Source: Platerodrilus igneus
Lineage: Eukaryota; Arthropoda; Insecta; Coleoptera; Lycidae
Direction: 5' to 3'
Assembly: GCA_036346225.1 (NCBI GenBank)
Contig: JARFIW010001087.1
Span: forward strand, 2,195,031-2,259,030
DNA: 64,000 nt
Shown: positions 60,012-64,000 of the stretch, one piece after another
Position numbering within the stretch: position 1 is the stretch's first letter
How the letters are laid out: every line of letters begins with the position of its first letter
Made by a program: the position numbers and the translations under genes
Notes under the pieces: generated by a model
What the model was told of the DNA's origin: nothing
Seen by the model: only the letters and a program-made list of their open reading frames with translations
Database searches by the model: none

Positions 60012-60073
60012 GGAGACTATTTCACTCTGAGGAGGCTTAATAAAGCCGAAACCGTCGGTCAGTGGATGTTTCC
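60012..60073 (+). ncRNA. Type I hammerhead ribozyme, copy 3
   Basis: Identical to copy 2 in core and stems: GGAGAC 60012-60017, CTGAGGA 60027-60033, GAAA 60048-60051, cut predicted after 60060, GTTTCC 60068-60073. Exactly 519 nt downstream of copy 2, so a transcript across both would release a 519-nt monomer. Confidence 0.85.
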
Positions 60074-60180
60074 TTCCCTATGAAGTAATAAGCTAATGTT
60101 TTGTTAATGGCTATATAACTACCAGCCCGATTTGTATTCGTCAATAGGTCTATTATTTTCATAGAGTTTGTTTACAGATA

Positions 60181-60182
<2 letters not shown>

Positions 60183-60220
<38 letters not shown>
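60183..60220. repeat. (TA)n microsatellite, right border of ribozyme array
   Basis: Uninterrupted TA repeat of about 38 bp, mirroring the left border. Confidence 0.95.
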
Positions 60221-60221
<1 letters not shown>

Positions 60222-60633
60222 CTTCAAATAAATTAAATTGCATAATGTTAATTGTATTATGATAAAACTGCAGAATGTTTTTTAATACTGTTTTTTTAAA
60301 AAAAAACACGAGTGCGTGTAAATTATTAAACAACATTGACAGTTTAATCTGAGAAATTTTTCAAATTTGCTTTATTTTTCTGAATTTTTTTTATATGTAA
60401 CCATAAAAATAGCGCTGTAATGCAAGTGTATTTTCTGTACACACGGCATAAATCAAAGGTCGTATAAAAACATTTTATTACTATACTGCAAGCAAGCAAA
60501 TTTTTTCAGTAAACGCAGCTGAATGAAAAATGATGTTGTATGCTAATTCTTTTGCGGTTGTTCTGCTTACGTCAGATGATATTTTTGTATAAGTAGTAAA
60601 TAAAGCTCTACATATATTAAGTAGTTTAGTGAT
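60221..60633. other. Upstream region of the polymerase-like gene
   Basis: AT-rich. A TATA-like TTTGTATAAGTAG at about 60583 lies ~50 bp before the ATG at 60646. Nothing else was recognised. Confidence 0.35.
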
Positions 60634-62393
60634 TTGTATAGAATCATGAATTCTGAAACAGTAACCGAGATTAGTAGCGCTATTTTAAAATTAACTGTGA
60701 AATGCGTGAATCTAATCAGGTCAGTCGATGAAATAACGAAACACATTATAATTATAAAAGCAAATATAAGTATATTAAATCTTGCTATTAGAAATAAGGT
60801 ATACGAAGACAATCGTCAGGAAAATCTTAGTAGGCTGGAATCTAATTCGGCACATCTTAAAAGTTACCTTGTACGATTGAGGCACTTGAAACGCTCTTTG
60901 GAATATCAAGGTAAAAGTATTGATGCAACGCTTTCTAGAGGTCATATTCGAAAAAATTTGATTTGCAATGATGTACAATCATGTTTTGGAAGTCGAATAA
61001 TTACGGGACTTATTACCAATTTAAATTATAGAGATCCTCTAGTGTTCTTAGACAAGGCGTTCGCTAGTTTTAAACGCAAGATTGTTGCTTGCCTAAAAAA
61101 GTCAGTGTTGAAAGCTAATGTAATATTGTCAGCTAACTTTGTTAAGCACAACTGGTGAAATAGATTTGAAGACGTTTCCTACTGGAAATCATCACATCGA
61201 TATAAACACCAATCTCAAGCGGTGGTATAAGAAGAACGTATTGGACAAGATTTCGAAGCGATTAGAGGAATTTAGTGAAAAGAATTCAGGTTGGGCAATC
61301 CAAGAAGTTTTACACTTGAAGGTAAATATAAACAATCATGATCCGCTTAAAGGAGGGTGTTCAACGTTTGTTCCGGTTCCGAACTTTATAGCAAAAAAAA
61401 GCTGTGCTAAATGTAATAAATAACGACCAACATTGCATTCTTTGGACTTTGGTTTCAGCTTTATATCTTGCTAAACAAAATAGTCAGAGAATATCTAGCT
61501 CTCCACATTTTGATGCAGTATTACGCTACAATTCAATTCAGTTTCCAATCGCATTAAAAGACATAAAAAAATTGAGAATCTTAACAATCTCGCAATTAAC
61601 CTATATTGTATAGAAAATACTAAAATACTGCCATTTTGTTTAAGTGGAAATTTTAAAAAGATAGAACCTATTAATCTGTTAGTTTTAAATAATGATTCCT
61701 TACAATATTCTCGTCCGACAAATGCTAATGAGAATTACTTTCATTTTACTTGGATTAAGAATATGTCAAAATTATTTGCAAAACAGTTGTCTTCCCATCA
61801 CCATAGAAAATTTTTTGTTATAGATGTTTATATAATTTTAGGACAGCAGCATTACTTAAGCATCATTCGAATTATTGCGAAAAACAGAATACTTGCTCAA
61901 TAAGATCACCCGAAGAATCCGAAAAGCATCTAACATTTAAACACTTCCACTACCAAGAAAAAGTATCATTTGTAGTTTATGCAAATCTCGAATGTATATT
62001 AGAACCATGCAATTAGCCAGAGGTAATATTAAACACAGTCCGTTACCAAAGGCATATACCCTTTAGTGTAGCGTACTATTTGAAATGCTCGTATGATAAT
62101 AAATATTCCAAATTTCATTGTATCGCGGGAAGGATTGTATAGAATGGTTTGTTGCTCAATTGAAACTGATTTCAGAAACGACGAATAAAATTTTCTGTAA
62201 CCCAAAACCTATGAATCCTTTAACAGAAGAACAAAAGTCAGCATTTAAATTTGCCCTTCACTGTCACATTTGCAATAAACCTTTTAGTATAGATGATATT
62301 AGAGTTCGCGATCACTGCCACTTTACAGGTAAATTTCGAGGAGCGGCTCATCAAGATTGCAACATTAATTATCATAATTCTTATATTATACCA
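60634..62393 (+). pseudogene. Polinton/adintovirus-type DNA polymerase gene, N-terminal half (broken)
   Basis: N-terminal region of a large family-B polymerase-type protein widespread in insects as integrated virus-like elements. The ORF beginning near 60634 contains SRGHIRKNLICNDVQSCFGS and NYRDPLVFLDKAF. After a shift, 61139-61423 reads INTNLKRWYKKNVLDKI, then SGWAIQEVLHLKVNINNHDP. A third frame (61404-61613) has NDQHCILWTLVSALYLAK and FPIALKDIKKL. A fourth (62118-62390) has YRGKDCIEWFV, then CHICNKPF with RDHCHFTGKFRGAAHQDCN, an endonuclease-VII-like Cys/His module that precedes the polymerase domain. Coding ends at IIPV, exactly where foldback-arm sequence starts, so exonuclease and polymerase domains are absent. 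At least three frame changes. Confidence 0.6.
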
Positions 62394-63110
62394 GTAGAGT
62401 ATAATCAGGCATCCTGCCGCCACATTTCCTCCAGAATCCCGCATTTCCTCACACATCTGGACCAAAAAGTTTTCTTCGACTAACCATTTTTCATCTTTCG
62501 AGATAAATATCATAAATTTTTCATCTTTCGAGATAAATGAGCATCCTCATTTCCTCCCACATCTGAACCAAAAAGTTTTCTTCGACTAGCCATTTTTTTA
62601 TCTTTCATCTGAACCAAATAGTTTTCTTCGTCTAACCAATGCATCTTTTGAGATAAACCTATCTTGTTTGGTATCAATTAATATTAGAATTTTCTCAGCT
62701 ACCCGAATCTCTAGGAATTTTTCAGATTGCATCACCCCCAAGGGAGCTAACCTCATTTTAAGATTTCTTACCTGTAGCGACTTTTGACCGTTCTTATAAA
62801 CTTTTTTAGTCATGCGATACATCTTGTTAGTCTGGAATTTTATGTAGAATCCGAATCTGTAAACAGATTTAATATAGGACCACGCCCTGCAAAATTACAC
62901 ACATACCCTCTGCGAGATAAATCTTTCTCCACATTTCCACCCACGAGATAAACCTACCTTGTTTGGTATTAATTAATATTAGATTTTTTCCAGCTACCCA
63001 TATCTCTTTAAATTTTTCAGATTGCATCATCCCTAAGGGAACTACCCCAATTTTAAGATTTTGTACCAAGATCAATTTCTAATCACCTCTCCTTTTTAAT
63101 ATCTACAATC
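62394..63110 (+). repeat. Partial arm of the foldback family
   Basis: Begins GTAGAGTATAATCAGG, then CATTTCCTCCAGAATC and the GTTTTCTTCGACTA, ATCTTTCGAGATAA and TTGGTATCAATTAATATTAG blocks in the same order and orientation as the left arm at 19341. Short internal duplications occur at 62490-62640. At least two unit copies follow (62640-62880 and 62940-63080). No opposing arm is in the window. Confidence 0.7.
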
Positions 63111-63491
63111 CTTTAACCAAACACGTAGCAGTATTAACATAAATTAAGCATGCGAAAATTTATTTTATCCAATTTACAGTTTAATAAACTAATTACAATT
63201 TTTACAAAGTATAACATTATTTCCGGTGTGTACCGAATCCAAGTAGTTTAACCTGTAACAAAAGATTAATGTGTTGTTTAAATAGACCTGTAATAAAAGA
63301 GATTAATGTAAAAAGAGGAAACGTGTTTTCGGTTAATAAGACATATTATCGTTAACCTAACAATATGTTTTACCGTCCAGCGACACCACGTGGAGGTAAA
63401 CACATTCCAATGTAATGGGTTTTAAATAGGAAAGTACGCTAAATGCTAGTCAATTAACAGCAATTAAATATTGCTTACTGACCTACCTTAA
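63111..63491. other. No gene seen
   Basis: AT-rich spacer between the foldback arm and the minus-strand polymerase-family fragment; probably that gene's 3' side. Confidence 0.35.
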
Positions 63492-63990
63492 TTAGGTTGC
63501 TGTACTATTAGGAATGATGTTTAAGACCTCGTACGTATTTTCCGGATTATATGTTGTATTCTTTTTATTAAGTAATCGAATAAATCGTTCCTTCTGCTTC
63601 CAAAGAAACTCGGACACTCCATCGTCGACGCTGGCGTTATTTATGCGATAGCTAGCCATACAGTTGTTAAACGCTGTGCTAATCATTTCTACGCCATCTT
63701 CGTTAGTAGCGGTAACTGATGCATTTTATGTTTGTTGCTCCTTAAGTGTGCGGCGTACGTAGTTTTTCCATTTCGAAATCGCATACTGTACACATAATTC
63801 GTGGTTGTTTCGTACAAGACCCTTTAACAGCTGGCGGCGTTGAACGTTTACGGCTTAATAACATACCGTGCTGTTTTCCTTGTGTCGCTGTAAGCTGTCC
63901 ATTCTCGTAAAAGCAATACCGCAAGACCCAGAGTTTAAGTACTTTGCTGCGGACGGCTTAACCCTGGGCGATGTTACACCACGACATTTG
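63492..63990 (-). pseudogene. N-terminal fragment of the same polymerase-type family, opposite strand
   Basis: On the minus strand, 63924-63742 contains MLLSRKRSTPPAV, then CTVCDFEMEKL. In a shifted frame TYAAHLRSNKHKMHQ follows, completing a C2H2-like finger. 63686-63492 then reads DGVEMISTAFNNCMASYRI and VSEFLWKQKERFIRLLN. The order 'C..C ... Y.aHLRS..HK ... GVe.I..AF..ri.SYRI' is the usual N-terminus of this insect polymerase-type family. A stop follows at 63492 and two frame changes lie between. The part before about 63930 looks non-coding or belongs to another exon near the window end. It faces the plus-strand copy, with the foldback arm between them. Confidence 0.45.
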
Positions 63991-64000
63991 TTCTGGTGCC

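Larger units (their letters stand above)
58885..60182. mobile_element. Hammerhead-ribozyme repeat array (retrozyme/Penelope-like)
   Basis: 58885-59492 is in minus orientation and contains a 488-bp unit plus a partial second one (restarting at 59373). 59493-60182 is in plus orientation and contains a 519-bp unit plus a partial one. The two halves face each other, and the whole is bracketed by (TA)n tracts. Each unit carries a hammerhead motif. Units have no ORF, so the array is non-autonomous. Tandem ~0.5-kb units with type I hammerheads resemble animal retrozymes and the terminal repeats of Penelope-like elements. No GIY-YIG endonuclease or reverse transcriptase lies nearby. Confidence 0.7.

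Noticed and set aside
1..64000. CRISPR arrays, rRNA genes or bacterial operons
   Set aside because: No regularly spaced direct repeats, no rRNA-like conserved blocks, and the element content and introns are eukaryotic.

Overview
The window is AT-rich, repeat-dominated DNA of an arthropod nuclear genome, most likely an insect. The evidence is the element set: an errantivirus-type LTR element with an envelope gene, a BEL/Pao element, mariner, piggyBac and two hAT-type transposases, a MADF-domain fragment, a tRNA-derived SINE, and a spliced gene with GT-AG introns. I could not place it to order. There is no operon structure, rRNA, genuine tRNA gene or CRISPR array. Almost every recognisable coding stretch belongs to a mobile element, and most are broken.

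Layout. 0.6-3.1 kb: degenerate jockey-like LINE. 4.5-17.9 kb: a cut-and-paste DNA transposon with near-perfect 24-bp terminal inverted repeats. Its transposase gene is split by a foldback-like element with ~0.5-kb inverted termini. That element contains a SINE and an errantivirus-type provirus, 7.2 kb long with 557-bp LTRs and a CGCG target duplication. 19.3-26.6 kb: a large foldback element with ~2.25-kb arms made of tandem ~0.3-kb units. A long LTR with a tRNA-Lys primer site interrupts one arm, and a ~1.1-kb core carries a TATA promoter and a small ORF. 26.8-29.5 kb: hAT and piggyBac remnants and a second SINE with a 16-bp target duplication. 29.5-34.4 kb: mostly featureless. 34.4-36.4 kb: MADF fragment followed by a mariner with an internal 322-bp tandem duplication. 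37-41.7 kb: a 518-bp inverted repeat, a Tc1/mariner-like relic, a GC-rich minisatellite and a Ty3/gypsy gag relic. 41.7-48.7 kb: a young BEL/Pao element (ATAGT target duplication) inserted into that relic. 49-54.9 kb: hAT relic and a diverged duplication. 55-57 kb: palindrome, a second Tc1/mariner-like element and tandem repeats. 57.8-58.4 kb: a plausible intact three-exon gene on the minus strand. 58.8-60.2 kb: a hammerhead-ribozyme repeat array between two (TA)n tracts. 60.6-64 kb: two facing fragments of a Polinton/adintovirus-type polymerase-family gene, with a foldback arm starting exactly where one breaks off.

The two most unusual signals are a pair of textbook type I hammerhead ribozymes 519 nt apart (59493-59554 and 60012-60073), and the foldback family seen at 19.3-26.6 kb and again at 62.4-63.1 kb. 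The BEL/Pao LTRs differ only by short indels while its genes carry many frameshifts, so some frameshifts here may be assembly indels and not biology.
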